Assembly: GCF_003205195.1 (NCBI RefSeq)
Contig: NZ_QJRY01000004.1
Span: 62,001 to 126,000 of the forward strand
Direction of reading: 5' to 3'
DNA: 64,000 bases
From: Peteryoungia wuzhouensis
GTDB lineage: Bacteria > Pseudomonadota > Alphaproteobacteria > Rhizobiales > Rhizobiaceae
Shown here piece by piece: positions 47,557-57,758 of the stretch. Made by a program: the position numbers and the translations under genes. The notes below the pieces were generated by a model. It saw only the letters and a program-made list of their open reading frames with translations. It ran no database searches and was not told the DNA's origin. The stretch's first letter is position 1. Every line of letters begins with the position of its first letter.

Positions 47557-50500
47557 TCAGATACCCTGCGGTCGTCTCAGGTCCAGTGTGTGCGGGAATT
47601 CCGGCGACACGGTCTCGGGCCATAATGGATAGGAACCGGCTGTATGGCCCCAAGGCTCGAAACGCGCAAGCCGACGGGCTTCCGCTTCATTCCCGTTCAC
47701 AGGGAAAGTATCGTATGTCCGGCCCCCGGGATGGGCGACGTGGTAGACGCAGCCCCCGATGGACCGGGCAGACCACGTATCATAGATGTCGAATGTTAGC
47801 GGTGTGTTGACGGGCAGAACCGGATGCAGGCCCGATGCCGGTTGCCAGGCCTTGTAGCGCACGCCGGCGACGGCCACGCCATTGACCACCGATTTGCGCA
47901 GCGGCACCTGGCGGCCGTTACAGGCGACGACATAGCGTTCCGGATTGGCGGTCTCCAACTGCACCTGCAGCCGCTCGACGGAGGAGTCGACATAGCGCAC
48001 GGTGCCGCCGATCGCGCCTTCCTCGCCCATCACATGCCAGGGCTCCAGCGCCTGGCGCAGTTCGAGCTTAGACCCCTCGTATTCGACCTCGCCGACAAAG
48101 GGGAAGCGGAATTCGAGCTGGGCTGCGAACCATTCCGGCTTGAAGTCGAAGCCGTTTTCGCGGAGATCGGCCAGAACTTCGAGGAAATCCAGCCAGAGAT
48201 AATGCGGCAGCATGAAACGGTCATGCAGGCTGGTGCCCCAGCGCACGAAGCCACCGCCGATCGGGTTCTTCCAGAAGCGGGCGATGAGCGCGCGGACAAG
48301 GAGCTGCTGGGCAAGCGACATGCGCGGGTTTGGCGGCATTTCGAAGCCACGGAATTCGACGAGGCCGAGACGCCCCGTCGGACCGTCAGGCGAAAACAGC
48401 TTGTCGATGCAGATTTCCGAGCGGTGGGTGTTACCGGTGACATCGGTCAGAAGATTGCGGAACAGCCGGTCGACGAGCCAGGGCAGGGGGGCTGCCGCAC
48501 CGCTGGCCGGCAGCGGCACCTGGGCAAGCGCGATCTCCAGTTCGTAGAGGCTGTCGTGCCGCGCTTCGTCAAAACGCGGTGCCTGGCTGGTCGGGCCGAT
48601 GAACATGCCTGAAAACATGTAGGAGAGCGCCGGGTGGCGCTGCCAGTGCAGAACGAGGCTCTTCAACAGGTCGGGGCGGCGCAGGAAGGGGCTGTCGGCC
48701 GGGTTGGCACCGCCGACCACGACATGGTTGCCGCCGCCGGTGCCGGTGTGGCGGCCGTCGATCATGAACTTGTCGGCGCCGAGCCGCGTCTGGCGGGCCT
48801 CTTCATAGATGATGTTGGTGGTTGCAACGCAGTCTTCCCAGCTGTCGGCCGGGTGGATGTTGACCTCGATGACACCCGGATCGGGGGCGACGCGGATGAC
48901 GTTGATGCGCTCGTCCTGCGGCGGGGCGTAACCTTCGATGTGGACGGGAAGGCCGAGATTGCGGGCGGCCGTCTCGGCGGCTGCCACCAGCTCCAGATAG
49001 TCCTCGATGGCTTCGACCGGGGGCATGAAGACGCAAAGCCTTCCGTCGCGCGGTTCGACGCTCATGGCGGTGCGCACGGCGCCCCTGATATCGCCGGCCG
49101 AGCCCGTGATGTTCTGCTCGTTGCGGTCCTGCTGACCTTCCCCGCTCTTGCGGGAGGCTTCCGGCATCGCACGGCCTTCACTCATCTTCGGACCGAAATC
49201 GGGCAAATGCGAGCGCGGGATCGAGGGGTCCGTGGTGTGGATATAGGGGTATTGCGACGGCGGCACATAGGGCAGGGTGCCGAGCGGCATGCGGAAGCCG
49301 ATCGGACTGTCGCCGGGGATGAGGAAGATCTTGCCGCGACGGGTGCGCCACTTTTCGCTCACCCAACGGCGACCGCTGGCCTTGGCGTTCCAGGCCTGGA
49401 CCGGCAGGATATAACCGGTCGGGGTGGTGAGGCCGCGCTCGAAGACCTTGGCGATGCGGGCGCGCTCTTCAGCACTTTCGAGCTTGGAATTGGACGGATC
49501 GACATTTTCCGGCAGGCTGCCTTCCTTGATGATCCATTCGGCCGGATCCTCATAGGCCGGGATGATCATTTCGGGCTCGATCTCGAGCTCTCCGGCGATG
49601 CCCGCCATCAGGGCCTCGGCCTGCTCGTGGGTGATGCCGGTGTCGGCTTTTTCTGCGGCGATCAGCGCGGGGTCGTGCCAGATCGGCTTGCCGTCCTTGC
49701 GCCAGTAGAGCGAGAAGGTCCAGCGCGGCAGGCTTTCGCCCGGATACCACTTGCCCTGGCCGTAATGTAGGAAGCCGCCGGGGGCGAATTTTTCGCGCAG
49801 GCGGCGGATGAGCTGGTCGGCGAGGTCGCGTTTGGTCGGGCCGACGGCATCGGTGTTCCATTCGGCCGACTGGAAATCATCGATCGACACGAAGGTCGGC
49901 TCGCCGCCCATGGTCAGCCGCACGTCATGCGCTTTCAGGTCGGCATCGACCTTGAGGCCGAGCGCATTCAGCGCGTCCCAGCTGTCGTCTGAAAAGGGCT
50001 TGGTGATACGCGGATGTTCGGCGACGCGGGTGACGCGCATGTCGAAAGCGAATTCGGTATTGGCCTGGCCGATATAACCGCCGGAGATCGGGGCCGCATT
50101 CTTGTAATGCGGGGTGGCGGCAAGCGGGATGTGGCTTTCTCCCGTCAGCAGGCCCGAGGTCGGGTCGAGCCCGATCCAGCCGGCGCCGGGGATATAGACC
50201 TCGGCCCAGGCATGCAGGTCGGTGAAATCGACCTCTGTGCCGGAGGGACCGTCCAGCGCCTTCAGATCGGGCGTGAGCTGGATCAGATAACCGGAGACGA
50301 AGCGGGCGGCGAGGCCGAGATGGCGCAGGATCTGGACGAGCAGCCAGCTCGTGTCACGGCAGGAGCCGCGCGCCGAGGTCAGTGTTTCCTCCGGCGTCTG
50401 GACACCGGGCTCCATGCGGATGACATAGCCGATTTGCTGCTGCAGGCGGGCGTTCAGGCCGACAACCATGTCCACCGTGCCTTGGCCGGGCGTCTTGTCT

Positions 50501-50901
50501 ACCGTCGCCATGAAGGCTTCCAGCGCCGGGCCTGCCGGTTCCGGGGTCCGATAGATCGCCAGATCGTCGCGGATGTCGGCGGCGTAGTCGAAGGGCCATT
50601 TGACCGCCTCTTCCTCGGTGAAGAAGTCGAAGGGATTGTAGACCGCCATATCGGCAACGAGATCGACCTCGATCTTCAGCTCGGTCACCGGATCGGGAAA
50701 CACGAAGCGGGCGAGGTAATTGCCGTAGGGATCCTGCTGCAGATTGACGAAGTGGTTTTCCGGCGTGACCTTAAGCGAGTGGCTGATCACCTTCGTGCGC
50801 GAATGCGCCGCCGGCTTCAGCCGGATCACCTGGGGCCCGAGACGGACCGGATTGTCATACTTGTAGTGGGTGAGGTGGTAGATGCTTGCCTTGATCGACA
50901 T
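47557..50901 (-). CDS. Transglutaminase-like plus DUF2126 giant protein
   Basis: 1,114 residues. The first 300 form a transglutaminase-like domain with Cys in [14 protein letters not shown], His in [11 protein letters not shown] and Asp in LDPTSG. The remaining 800 are DUF2126, a glutamine-synthetase-like COOH-NH2 ligase fold according to published comparative analysis; [17 protein letters not shown] is the most striking conserved segment. First gene of the three-gene operon. The substrate peptide or metabolite is unknown. Confidence 0.92.
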   Translation of the reverse strand: MSIKASIYHLTHYKYDNPVRLGPQVIRLKPAAHSRTKVISHSLKVTPENHFVNLQQDPYGNYLARFVFPDPVTELKIEVDLVADMAVYNPFDFFTEEEAVKWPFDYAADIRDDLAIYRTPEPAGPALEAFMATVDKTPGQGTVDMVVGLNARLQQQIGYVIRMEPGVQTPEETLTSARGSCRDTSWLLVQILRHLGLAARFVSGYLIQLTPDLKALDGPSGTEVDFTDLHAWAEVYIPGAGWIGLDPTSGLLTGESHIPLAATPHYKNAAPISGGYIGQANTEFAFDMRVTRVAEHPRITKPFSDDSWDALNALGLKVDADLKAHDVRLTMGGEPTFVSIDDFQSAEWNTDAVGPTKRDLADQLIRRLREKFAPGGFLHYGQGKWYPGESLPRWTFSLYWRKDGKPIWHDPALIAAEKADTGITHEQAEALMAGIAGELEIEPEMIIPAYEDPAEWIIKEGSLPENVDPSNSKLESAEERARIAKVFERGLTTPTGYILPVQAWNAKASGRRWVSEKWRTRRGKIFLIPGDSPIGFRMPLGTLPYVPPSQYPYIHTTDPSIPRSHLPDFGPKMSEGRAMPEASRKSGEGQQDRNEQNITGSAGDIRGAVRTAMSVEPRDGRLCVFMPPVEAIEDYLELVAAAETAARNLGLPVHIEGYAPPQDERINVIRVAPDPGVIEVNIHPADSWEDCVATTNIIYEEARQTRLGADKFMIDGRHTGTGGGNHVVVGGANPADSPFLRRPDLLKSLVLHWQRHPALSYMFSGMFIGPTSQAPRFDEARHDSLYELEIALAQVPLPASGAAAPLPWLVDRLFRNLLTDVTGNTHRSEICIDKLFSPDGPTGRLGLVEFRGFEMPPNPRMSLAQQLLVRALIARFWKNPIGGGFVRWGTSLHDRFMLPHYLWLDFLEVLADLRENGFDFKPEWFAAQLEFRFPFVGEVEYEGSKLELRQALEPWHVMGEEGAIGGTVRYVDSSVERLQVQLETANPERYVVACNGRQVPLRKSVVNGVAVAGVRYKAWQPASGLHPVLPVNTPLTFDIYDTWSARSIGGCVYHVAHPGGRTYDTFPVNGNEAEARRLARFEPWGHTAGSYPLWPETVSPEFPHTLDLRRPQGI

Positions 50902-50970
50902 TCGTTACCGTTTCGCTGTTCGCCCGTGCCGCTTTTTCCGGCTTGCATCGATCTTGTGCAATGCAGCGCC

Positions 50971-51010
50971 ATAAAGCAAGCGGCCCGGAGAGCCGAAGCT
51001 TCCGGGCCGC
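50971..51010 (-). terminator. Terminator of the GDP-mannose gene
   Basis: Minus strand stem GCGGCCCGGA / TCCGGGCCGC, 25 bases past the stop codon, then a moderately T-rich tail. Confidence 0.75.
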
Positions 51011-51034
51011 ACAACTTACGCAGATTGATAGTCG

Positions 51035-52462
51035 TCAGCTGCGACCGAATTCGTCGACGAGGCGAATGATGTCATCTTCGCCGAGATAGGAGCCGGTCTG
51101 GACCTCGATGACCTCAAGCTGGATCTTGCCGGGATTGGCCAGACGGTGGACCGAGCCTTGCGGGATATAGATCGACTGGTTTTCGTGCAGAACTGTGACC
51201 TTGTCATCGATCGTCACCTCGGCCGTGCCGCGCACGCAGACCCAGTGTTCGGCACGGTGATAGTGCTTCTGCAGCGACAGCTTCTTCTCCGGATTGACGA
51301 AGAGCCGCTTCACCTGGAAGCGGTCGCCGTTGAGAACGGAGGTGTAGCCGCCCCATGGCCGCAGTGCCGTCGGGTGGTTTTCCGTGAGGCCTGCGGTCTC
51401 CTTATCTGCTGCGAGAAGCTTGACCAGATTGCCGACATCCTGGCTGCGGTCGAGGCGGCCGACATAGACGGCATCTTCCGAGGCGATGACGGCAACGCCA
51501 TCCATGCCCTGCACGGCAAGATGGGCTTCGCGCGACATGACCAGCGAATTCTTCGTGTCGGAGACGGTGGCATGGCCACTCACCACATTGCCGTTCTCAT
51601 CGCCGCCGGCGAGTTTCCAGATCGCATCCCAGCTGCCGAGATCGGACCAGGTGATCGCGGCCGGCACGACGGCGGCATTGGCCGTCTTTTCCATCACGGC
51701 ATAGTCAATGGAGATGCTGGGCGCTTCGGCGAAGGTTTCGGCATCGAGGCGGGTGAAGTCGAGGTCGCCCTTGGCCTGTTCGACGGATTTTTCGACGGCG
51801 GCCAGCACCTCGGGGGCGAGCGCCTTCAATTCCTCGATCATGCGGCCGGCGGAGAAGACGAACATGCCGGAGTTCCAGGCATAGTTGCCGCTGTCGAGCA
51901 TCTGCTGGGCGACATCCGCACTGGGCTTTTCGACGAAGCGCGAGACCTCGTGAACACCGTTGCCGATCTCGGCGCCGATCTCGATGTAACCATAGCCGGT
52001 TGCCGGTTCGGTGGGGGTGATGCCGAAGGTGACGATCTTGCCGGTGCGGGCGGCGGCGGCGGCACTGGCGACGCAGGCGCGGTAGGGGTCGTCGACGGTG
52101 ATTTCGTGGTCGGAGGGCAGGATCTGGATCAGCGCATCACGGCCATGGCGCTGGCTGACGATGACGGCGGCGGCCGCGACGGCGGCTGCCGTGTTGCGCG
52201 CTTCCGGCTCCAGCACGATGCCGTCAAGCTTCACATTCAGCTCGCGGGCCTGTTCGGCGACGAGGAAGCGGAAGTCCTCATTGGTGACGACGAGCGGCGC
52301 GTCGTAGAGGGTCTCGTCGGAAACGCGCAGCAAGGTCTTCTGCAGCAGCGTTTCGTCGCCGAGGAAACGGATGAACTGCTTGGCGGCAGCCGCGCGCGAC
52401 AATGGCCAGAGGCGGGTTCCCTTGCCGCCGGCCATGACGACCGGCACGATCTTGGTGCTCAT
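51035..52462 (-). CDS. manC: Mannose-1-phosphate guanylyltransferase / mannose-6-phosphate isomerase
   Basis: 475 residues, bifunctional type II enzyme making GDP-mannose for surface polysaccharides. The pyrophosphorylase signature VVMAGGKGTRLWPLSR is at residues 8-23, FVEKPSADVA in the middle, and the C-terminal cupin isomerase domain holds LQKHYHRAEHWVCVRGTAEV and YIPQGSVHRLANPG. The ATG at 52462 gives MSTKIVPVVMAGG. It diverges from the FAH-family gene. Confidence 0.94.
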   Translation of the reverse strand: MSTKIVPVVMAGGKGTRLWPLSRAAAAKQFIRFLGDETLLQKTLLRVSDETLYDAPLVVTNEDFRFLVAEQARELNVKLDGIVLEPEARNTAAAVAAAAVIVSQRHGRDALIQILPSDHEITVDDPYRACVASAAAAARTGKIVTFGITPTEPATGYGYIEIGAEIGNGVHEVSRFVEKPSADVAQQMLDSGNYAWNSGMFVFSAGRMIEELKALAPEVLAAVEKSVEQAKGDLDFTRLDAETFAEAPSISIDYAVMEKTANAAVVPAAITWSDLGSWDAIWKLAGGDENGNVVSGHATVSDTKNSLVMSREAHLAVQGMDGVAVIASEDAVYVGRLDRSQDVGNLVKLLAADKETAGLTENHPTALRPWGGYTSVLNGDRFQVKRLFVNPEKKLSLQKHYHRAEHWVCVRGTAEVTIDDKVTVLHENQSIYIPQGSVHRLANPGKIQLEVIEVQTGSYLGEDDIIRLVDEFGRS

Positions 52463-52681
52463 GTTTTCTTGCCTTTCGATGTCTGGCCGGGGCAATTGTC
52501 CCGACCGAATTCGCTGTGCCTGCCTCTGTGCAGCGCCTCTGTCAGACGTCGTCCGGCAGGCGGCCGACGCAACCCAAACGCGGGGGCGCCGGTTTTGTTA
52601 CATGTTTGGCCGATGGTTCCAAGTGCGGTCCAAGATCGTCCTTAATTTAGCAAGCTTCCGCATTGCCGCCTGTGGGGCGAT

Positions 52682-53458
52682 GTGATCAAGTCGGGCAAAC
52701 CTTCGTCGCCGAGCGCGCAGGAGGATGTTCATTCGTCGCCCAGGAAAGTCATCGATTTGATCCCCACCGCTCCGCTTTTTGCCGTCCCCCAGTCGCCGCT
52801 TCTGCCCGTCGAGGGGCTGGCGCAAGGCTTTCCCATACACCGGATCTTCTGTGTCGGCCGCAATTATGCCGCCCATGCCGCAGAGATGGGCAACACGATC
52901 GATCGCGCCGCGCCCTTCTATTTCACCAAGCCACCGACAGGGCTGGTCTTGAGCGGCGGCACCATGACCTATCCGCCAGGGACCGAGGATTGCCACCACG
53001 AGATCGAACTGGTGATCGCCATCGGTGCGCCGGCATTCCGGGTCTCGGTGGAGGAGGCAGCCCGTGTCATCTTCGGTTACGCCGTCGGCCTCGACATGAC
53101 CCGGCGCGACCTGCAGCAGGCGGCCAAGGACAAGCAGCGCCCCTGGGACATGGGCAAGTCTTTTGAAGATTCGGCTGGGATCGGACCGATCACGCAAGCC
53201 GCCGAGTTCTCGCCTGGCCGCCAGCGTATCGAACTGACCGTCAATGACACGATCCGCCAGGAGGGCGAACTCTCCGACATGGTCTGGTCGGTGCCGGAGA
53301 TCGTCAGCCACCTGTCGCGCTACTATCACCTGACGCCCGGCGATCTCATCTACACCGGCACGCCCTCCGGCGTCGGCCCGGTGCAGCCCGGCGACCGGCT
53401 GGTCGGGACGGTCGAGGGGCTGGCACCGCTGACGGTGACCATCGGCCCGGCGGCCTGA
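52682..53458 (+). CDS. Fumarylacetoacetate hydrolase family protein
   Basis: Up to 258 residues. FAH-fold hydrolase or decarboxylase: metal and substrate motifs FCVGRNYAAHAAEMG, HHEIELVIAIG, GYAVGLDMTRRDLQ and YTGTPSGVGPVQPGD. Relatives include 2-keto-4-pentenoate hydratases and acylpyruvases. Start uncertain: GTG at 52682 adds about 25 residues before the usual N-terminus; a TTG at 52757 after AGGAAAG would give the family length. The Cys-rich gene follows 4 bases later. Confidence 0.9.
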   Translation: MIKSGKPSSPSAQEDVHSSPRKVIDLIPTAPLFAVPQSPLLPVEGLAQGFPIHRIFCVGRNYAAHAAEMGNTIDRAAPFYFTKPPTGLVLSGGTMTYPPGTEDCHHEIELVIAIGAPAFRVSVEEAARVIFGYAVGLDMTRRDLQQAAKDKQRPWDMGKSFEDSAGIGPITQAAEFSPGRQRIELTVNDTIRQEGELSDMVWSVPEIVSHLSRYYHLTPGDLIYTGTPSGVGPVQPGDRLVGTVEGLAPLTVTIGPAA

Positions 53459-53462
53459 CGTC

Positions 53463-53882
53463 ATGGCTTTCCACGGCGAGGCGGCTCCTGTCCTTGTCGA
53501 AGGCAGGCGCTGCGGCACCTGCGCGCTCTGCTGCATCCTGCCTGACATCGACGAACTCAACAAACCGGCCAACGAGCCTTGCCGCCACTGTCTGAGCGGT
53601 GGGGGCTGCGCAGCCTACGAGACGCGGCCTGCCACCTGTCGCGACTTCTATTGCCTGTGGCGCACGGATGCCTCGCTTGGGGCGGAATGGGAGCCTGCCT
53701 TAAGCGGCATGATGCTTTACGCGCAGGGGCCGCAGCTCACGGTCCTGGTCGATCCTGCACATCCCGAGGGGTGGCGGCGGGCGCCGTATCTTGCGGCGTT
53801 GGAGGCGAAGGCGCGGACGCTGAAGGCGGATGGCGGGTACGTGGTGGTTTATGTGGGGGATGTGGTTACGGTGGTTGGGTGA
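53463..53882 (+). CDS. Cys-rich YkgJ-like metal-binding protein
   Basis: 139 residues. A cysteine pattern CGTCALCC, then CRHC, GGGCAAYETRPATCRDFYC recalls the YkgJ/UPF0153 zinc- or iron-chelating domain (CxxCCxxC...TRPxxCR). Cytosolic. Directly behind the FAH-family gene and likely in the same transcript, but there is no known functional link. The C-terminal third is less conserved in appearance. Confidence 0.72.
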   Translation: MAFHGEAAPVLVEGRRCGTCALCCILPDIDELNKPANEPCRHCLSGGGCAAYETRPATCRDFYCLWRTDASLGAEWEPALSGMMLYAQGPQLTVLVDPAHPEGWRRAPYLAALEAKARTLKADGGYVVVYVGDVVTVVG

Positions 53883-54021
53883 GGTGGCTGCGCCAGATAG
53901 TCGTGGAAAATGGGCGGTAAGAGTGTTATATAGCTGTTAGGCAGCCATGCGCCGGAACACCCCAGAGCACTCGAAAGACTGCAGGCGAGCAATCGCAATC
54001 ATGGGCCGGGGGGCTGCCGTT

Positions 54022-54846
54022 TCATTTGAAAAGCTCGATGAACCTGCTCTGCTGCGCGTCCAGCCCGCAGTCTTGGTATTTGGGCACCATCTTTACGCCG
54101 TAGCTCAGATAATTGCCTCCCCGATGATATGTCACGGGGCGGAGCAGCTCTGCGTATCGTAGTTCGCAGTTTCCATAAAAGTCGGGCTCGACTGCTGCCG
54201 CAAAAGACGAGGCAACTGCGTCGACCAATTGCAGGCTCGCGCTCTTCTTGTGATCCTGTGCGTCGACTGCCTCAATGTCGATCACTGGCCAATGAATGTT
54301 AACCCCGGCATCGGGTTGATCTCTCATGTGGGTCAGGTACGCGCGAAAGCTCTCATAGGACATGCCGCCACGACGCGAGAAGGTGATTCTCACTCGCCCG
54401 TCGCCTTCGGGAACCTGAGGGCGATGATCACGGCAAAGCCAGGATATGCGTTCGACAAGATAGCGCGCCATGTAGAAATAGAGTTGGTTCTTGGCTGTAT
54501 AGATACCGCCTGGAATAGGTGGCTTGGCCGCCATGACACTTATCGTTCTCAGCGGCAGCGCGCCGATCGTCTGTGCCGCGACGGTTCTTTGGCCGTGGTT
54601 CAGATCCATGAAATGCAGCGTGCGGCTCTTCTTGTTGACAAATTTGTCCGAGATCGAGTCCCGCCACCGGACTGCCTCGAGTGCGTAGACCTGTCGGAAG
54701 ACGCAGGCCGACAGAACCAGCCATTGCGAGGAGCCGCCGCGTCGACCGGGGACGCGAAAGTTGCCGAGCCCGTCGTCACCCGACTCGTCGACAAAGGCCA
54801 CATACGAATGCGACACCCTAGGTCCCCTCTTCCCTTCGAGAAGCAT
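54022..54846 (-). CDS. DUF3800-domain protein
   Basis: About 274 residues with the DUF3800 pattern: VAFVDESGDDG near the start, LHFMDLNHGQR in the middle and VDAVASSFAAAVEPD later. The family is a putative RNase H-like nuclease of unknown role, often found on mobile or defence islands. Composition is less GC-rich than its neighbours. Start codon uncertain: ATG at 54846 or a GTG ten codons later. It sits just downstream of the tRNA-Val 3' end, a common landing site for mobile DNA. Confidence 0.8.
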   Translation of the reverse strand: MLLEGKRGPRVSHSYVAFVDESGDDGLGNFRVPGRRGGSSQWLVLSACVFRQVYALEAVRWRDSISDKFVNKKSRTLHFMDLNHGQRTVAAQTIGALPLRTISVMAAKPPIPGGIYTAKNQLYFYMARYLVERISWLCRDHRPQVPEGDGRVRITFSRRGGMSYESFRAYLTHMRDQPDAGVNIHWPVIDIEAVDAQDHKKSASLQLVDAVASSFAAAVEPDFYGNCELRYAELLRPVTYHRGGNYLSYGVKMVPKYQDCGLDAQQSRFIELFK

Positions 54847-54973
54847 TGCTATCAAGGATTGCCGAATGAGAGCGTCATTCCACCTTCGGGTCAAGAATGT
54901 TCAAAATCATGGAGGTCGCGAAAATGATTCGTGGCCAAGGGCCTGACCATACTCGGAGAAGAAGATGTGAAAC

Positions 54974-55005
54974 CAAAAAGGGCTCGCCGTTTCCGGCAAG
55001 CCCTT
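54974..55005 (-). terminator. Terminator of tRNA-Val
   Basis: Minus strand AAGGGCT...AGCCCTT stem with inner GCCG / CGGC pairing and a five-T run, 14 bases after the tRNA 3' end. Confidence 0.88.
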
Positions 55006-55018
55006 GAAAGAATTCGAA

Positions 55019-55093
<75 letters not shown>

Positions 55094-55188
55094 ATCCGAT
55101 GAGCGGCTTAAGACCACAAAACCGCTTCACCCGTCAATAGGCATTTTGCAGTTTTGTGAAGAGATTTTTTCAACCCCTTCGGCAGGCC

Positions 55189-55551
55189 TTACGCAGCAAG
55201 GAGTTTGTTCACTTCGTCGACGAGGTCACGAAGGTGGAAAGGCTTCGACAGGACCTTCGCATCCTTCGGTGCCTTCGAATCGGCGTTCAGGGCAACGGCG
55301 GCAAAGCCGGTGATGAACATGACTTTCAGGTCCGGATCGAGTTCGGTGGCGCGGCGCGCCAGCTCGATGCCATCCATTTCCGGCATGACGATGTCGGTCA
55401 GGAGAAGGGAGAAGGGCTCTTCGCGCAGGCGGTCATAGGCGCTCGCCCCGTTGTCGAAGGAGGAAACTTTGTAACCCGCCTTTTCCAACGCTTTCACCAG
55501 GAACCGGCGCATGTCGTTGTCATCTTCGGCGAGAAGGATTTTCTGTGTCAT
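55189..55551 (-). CDS. cpdR: CpdR-type single-domain response regulator
   Basis: 120 residues, receiver domain only. The acidic pocket (AEDDND), the phospho-acceptor Asp in LLTDIVMPEMDG (about residue 53), the TGF and the Lys in LSKPFHLRDL are all intact. The protein is close to CpdR1 of Sinorhizobium, which in its unphosphorylated form takes ClpXP to the cell pole to degrade cell-cycle proteins. It is fed by the CckA-ChpT phosphorelay in related species. Divergent from the N-formylglutamate amidohydrolase gene. Confidence 0.92.
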   Translation of the reverse strand: MTQKILLAEDDNDMRRFLVKALEKAGYKVSSFDNGASAYDRLREEPFSLLLTDIVMPEMDGIELARRATELDPDLKVMFITGFAAVALNADSKAPKDAKVLSKPFHLRDLVDEVNKLLAA

Positions 55552-55748
55552 TTAGGGACCGCTGTATTCGATTGCATGGGACGCTCGCAGCCGCTCACTC
55601 TAGGTCCTGCCCAGTAAAGAACCGGTGAACAACGAAAAAGTGAGCCCGCTCCGCCATTTCCGGCAGTATGGACTTTGCACCTGCCGACTGGCAACATGGA
55701 GAACACAACAAGTTTGTGACTTGGTAAAGAAGAGGCATTGGGGAGCGG

Positions 55749-56624
55749 ATGACCAACGAATTCGAGCCTTTCGAGATTCGCGAACCCGCCGTTCAGACCA
55801 TTCCCTTCGTGTATAACTCGCCCCATAGCGGCCGCTGCTATCCGAGTGCTTTCCTCGATGAGTCGCGGCTCGATGATCTCTCCATACGCCGTTCCGAGGA
55901 TCACTACGTCGACGAGCTGTTTTCTGCGGCGCCCAGTTTCGGTGCGCCCATGCTGGTCGCGAATTTTCCGCGCGCCTATGTCGACGTCAACCGCGAGCCC
56001 TATGAGCTCGACCCGCGCATGTTCTCCGATCCGCTGCCGCCCTACGCCAACAGCAATTCCGCGCGGGTGGCCGGCGGGCTCGGCACCATTCCCAGGATCG
56101 TTGCCGAAAACATGGAAATCTATGCGGGGCGCATGCCGCTCGCCTCGGCGATGGAGCGGATCGAGACCTGCTACAAGCCCTATCACGCCTGCCTGCGCAA
56201 GCTGATCGCCCGCACCCATGCCCGCTTCGGGCTCGGCGTTCTGATCGACTGCCATTCGATGCCCGGCAATATCCGGGTTGCCGGCAGCGGCGTGAAGCCC
56301 GACTTCATCGTCGGCGACCGGTACGGCACGAGCGCTTCGGCAGAGCTGTCGCGGGCAGCCCTCCAATTCCTCGAGGAACTCGGCTTTGCCGCCGTGCGCA
56401 ACAAACCCTATGCCGGCGGTTTCATCACCGAACATTACGGCCGGCCGGCACGGGACCTGCACGCGCTGCAGATCGAGGTCAATCGCTCGATCTATATTGA
56501 CGAGTCGACGCTGGAGAAGCGGCCGGATTTCGATGTGCTGGCAGGCTCTCTCGCGATCTTCATGGGCCAGATGGCCGATTTCGTCGCCGACTATTTTGGC
56601 GACCAGGCCCTGGCGGCCGAATAG
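55749..56624 (+). CDS. N-formylglutamate amidohydrolase family protein
   Basis: 291 residues. It hydrolyses N-formylglutamate to formate and glutamate in histidine degradation, although rhizobial copies beside cpdR may have other substrates. Zinc-site motifs: VYNSPHSGRCYP at the start, LIDCHSMPG in the middle and PYAGGFITEHYGRP later. No hut genes are nearby. Confidence 0.9.
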   Translation: MTNEFEPFEIREPAVQTIPFVYNSPHSGRCYPSAFLDESRLDDLSIRRSEDHYVDELFSAAPSFGAPMLVANFPRAYVDVNREPYELDPRMFSDPLPPYANSNSARVAGGLGTIPRIVAENMEIYAGRMPLASAMERIETCYKPYHACLRKLIARTHARFGLGVLIDCHSMPGNIRVAGSGVKPDFIVGDRYGTSASAELSRAALQFLEELGFAAVRNKPYAGGFITEHYGRPARDLHALQIEVNRSIYIDESTLEKRPDFDVLAGSLAIFMGQMADFVADYFGDQALAAE

Positions 56625-56708
56625 GCGACTTTCTCCCCGCTCTCCGAACCCGGCAAACCGCTCGTTGAACCCTGCGGGCGCGCGCCCCTGCCTGCTTGGT
56701 TCGAAGAC

Positions 56709-56787
56709 AAAAAAAACCGCGCACGGGGCGCGGCTTCAAGTCTAGGGAGGAAACACCCAAGGAGGGTATTTACAGTCAAAGACTGTG
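56709..56787 (-). ncRNA. mmgR: SuhB/mmgR-family small RNA (alpha-r8)
   Basis: On the minus strand: a 5' hairpin ACAGTC-TTTG-ACTGT-like, then unpaired C-rich segments CCCTCCTTGG and TTTCCTCCC that could bind ribosome-binding sites, and a 3' terminator CCGCGC-loop-GCGCGG with eight T. The size of about 78 nt, the motifs and the position next to an inositol-monophosphatase-family gene fit the alphaproteobacterial SuhB RNA, known as mmgR in Sinorhizobium where it limits PHB granule formation. Confidence 0.75.
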
Positions 56788-56795
56788 GTTCAGAC

Positions 56796-56824
56796 GTTAT
56801 GTGCTGCAGTGCACCATTGTCAAG
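56796..56824 (-). promoter_or_regulatory. Promoter of the SuhB/mmgR-type sRNA
   Basis: Minus strand CTTGAC-N17-CATAAC, spaced like a vegetative alphaproteobacterial promoter, with the -10 box about 8 bases before the 5' hairpin. Confidence 0.6.
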
Positions 56825-56971
56825 TTGAATTTTGGTGCTTTTTTGGGCGTGGCGAAAAAATGCGCAGTTCTGCGTTTGGGCCCTGAAACGCGGGGGGATG
56901 ACGGGAGGCGGTTTTCTTTCGCTCCGACAGGCTTTAAGACTGGCGCCCTCACTCCTCAGACGGAACCTCTC

Positions 56972-57748
56972 ATGCGCCCCACCCGTGATTTCTTTTTTCG
57001 CCTCGCCGATGCCGCCAAGGCCGAGACCCTGCCGCGTTTCCGCTCCGGCCTGTCCGTCGTGAACAAGGAGGCGCAGGGCTTTGATCCGGTCACCGAGGGC
57101 GACCAGGCGGCCGAGACGGCCATCCGCCGGCTGATCGAGGCTGAGTTCCCGACCCATGGCATTCTCGGCGAGGAGCACGCCAATATCCGCATGGACAGCG
57201 AAGAGGTCTGGGTCATCGATCCGATCGACGGGACGCGGGCGTTCATCTCAGGCGTTCCCGTGTGGGGCACGCTGATCGGCTTTCAGGAGCGGGGGCGCTC
57301 CGTCATGGGGCTGATGGAGCAGCCGTTCACCGGTGAACGCTATTTTGCCGATGGCGAGAAATCCTGGTATTTCGGCCCCGATGGGGAACGGCAGAACCAG
57401 GTGCGTGACTGCGGCTCCCTCGAAAACGCAATCCTGTTCACCACCTCGCCGCATCTCTTCCGGGATTGGGAGGTCGAGCGGTATCAGGCGGTGCAGGACC
57501 GGGCGAAACTCTTCCGCTACGGCGTCGACTGCTACGCCTATTGCCTGCTTGCGGCCGGGCATATCGACCTCGTGATCGAGACGGTCCTGAAACCCTATGA
57601 CGTCGGCGCGCTGATCCCGATCATCGAGCAGGCGGGCGGCGTGATCACCACCTGGGATGGCGGGCGGCCGGAAGCGGGCGGCTCGATCATCGCGGCCGGC
57701 TCCAAGGCCGTGCATGCCGAGGTCATGGAGATGCTGAAGCGTCGCTAA
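56972..57748 (+). CDS. hisN: Inositol-monophosphatase-family histidinol-phosphatase
   Basis: 258 residues. Mg-dependent phosphatase; metal ligands in ILGEEH and WVIDPIDGTRAFISG, and the C-terminal VIETVLKPYDVGALIPIIEQ plus AGGVITTWDGG. This version matches histidinol-phosphatases of the HisN type, the penultimate step of histidine synthesis. The ATG at 56972 gives MRPTRDFFFRLAD; longer in-frame starts run into the sRNA region. Confidence 0.88.
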   Translation: MRPTRDFFFRLADAAKAETLPRFRSGLSVVNKEAQGFDPVTEGDQAAETAIRRLIEAEFPTHGILGEEHANIRMDSEEVWVIDPIDGTRAFISGVPVWGTLIGFQERGRSVMGLMEQPFTGERYFADGEKSWYFGPDGERQNQVRDCGSLENAILFTTSPHLFRDWEVERYQAVQDRAKLFRYGVDCYAYCLLAAGHIDLVIETVLKPYDVGALIPIIEQAGGVITTWDGGRPEAGGSIIAAGSKAVHAEVMEMLKRR

Positions 57749-57758
57749 GCGTGTGGTC

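Larger units (their letters stand above)
56625..56971. other. Intergenic region carrying the SuhB/mmgR-type sRNA
   Basis: No protein gene. Apart from the small RNA and its promoter on the minus strand, it must hold the hisN promoter. Confidence 0.6.
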
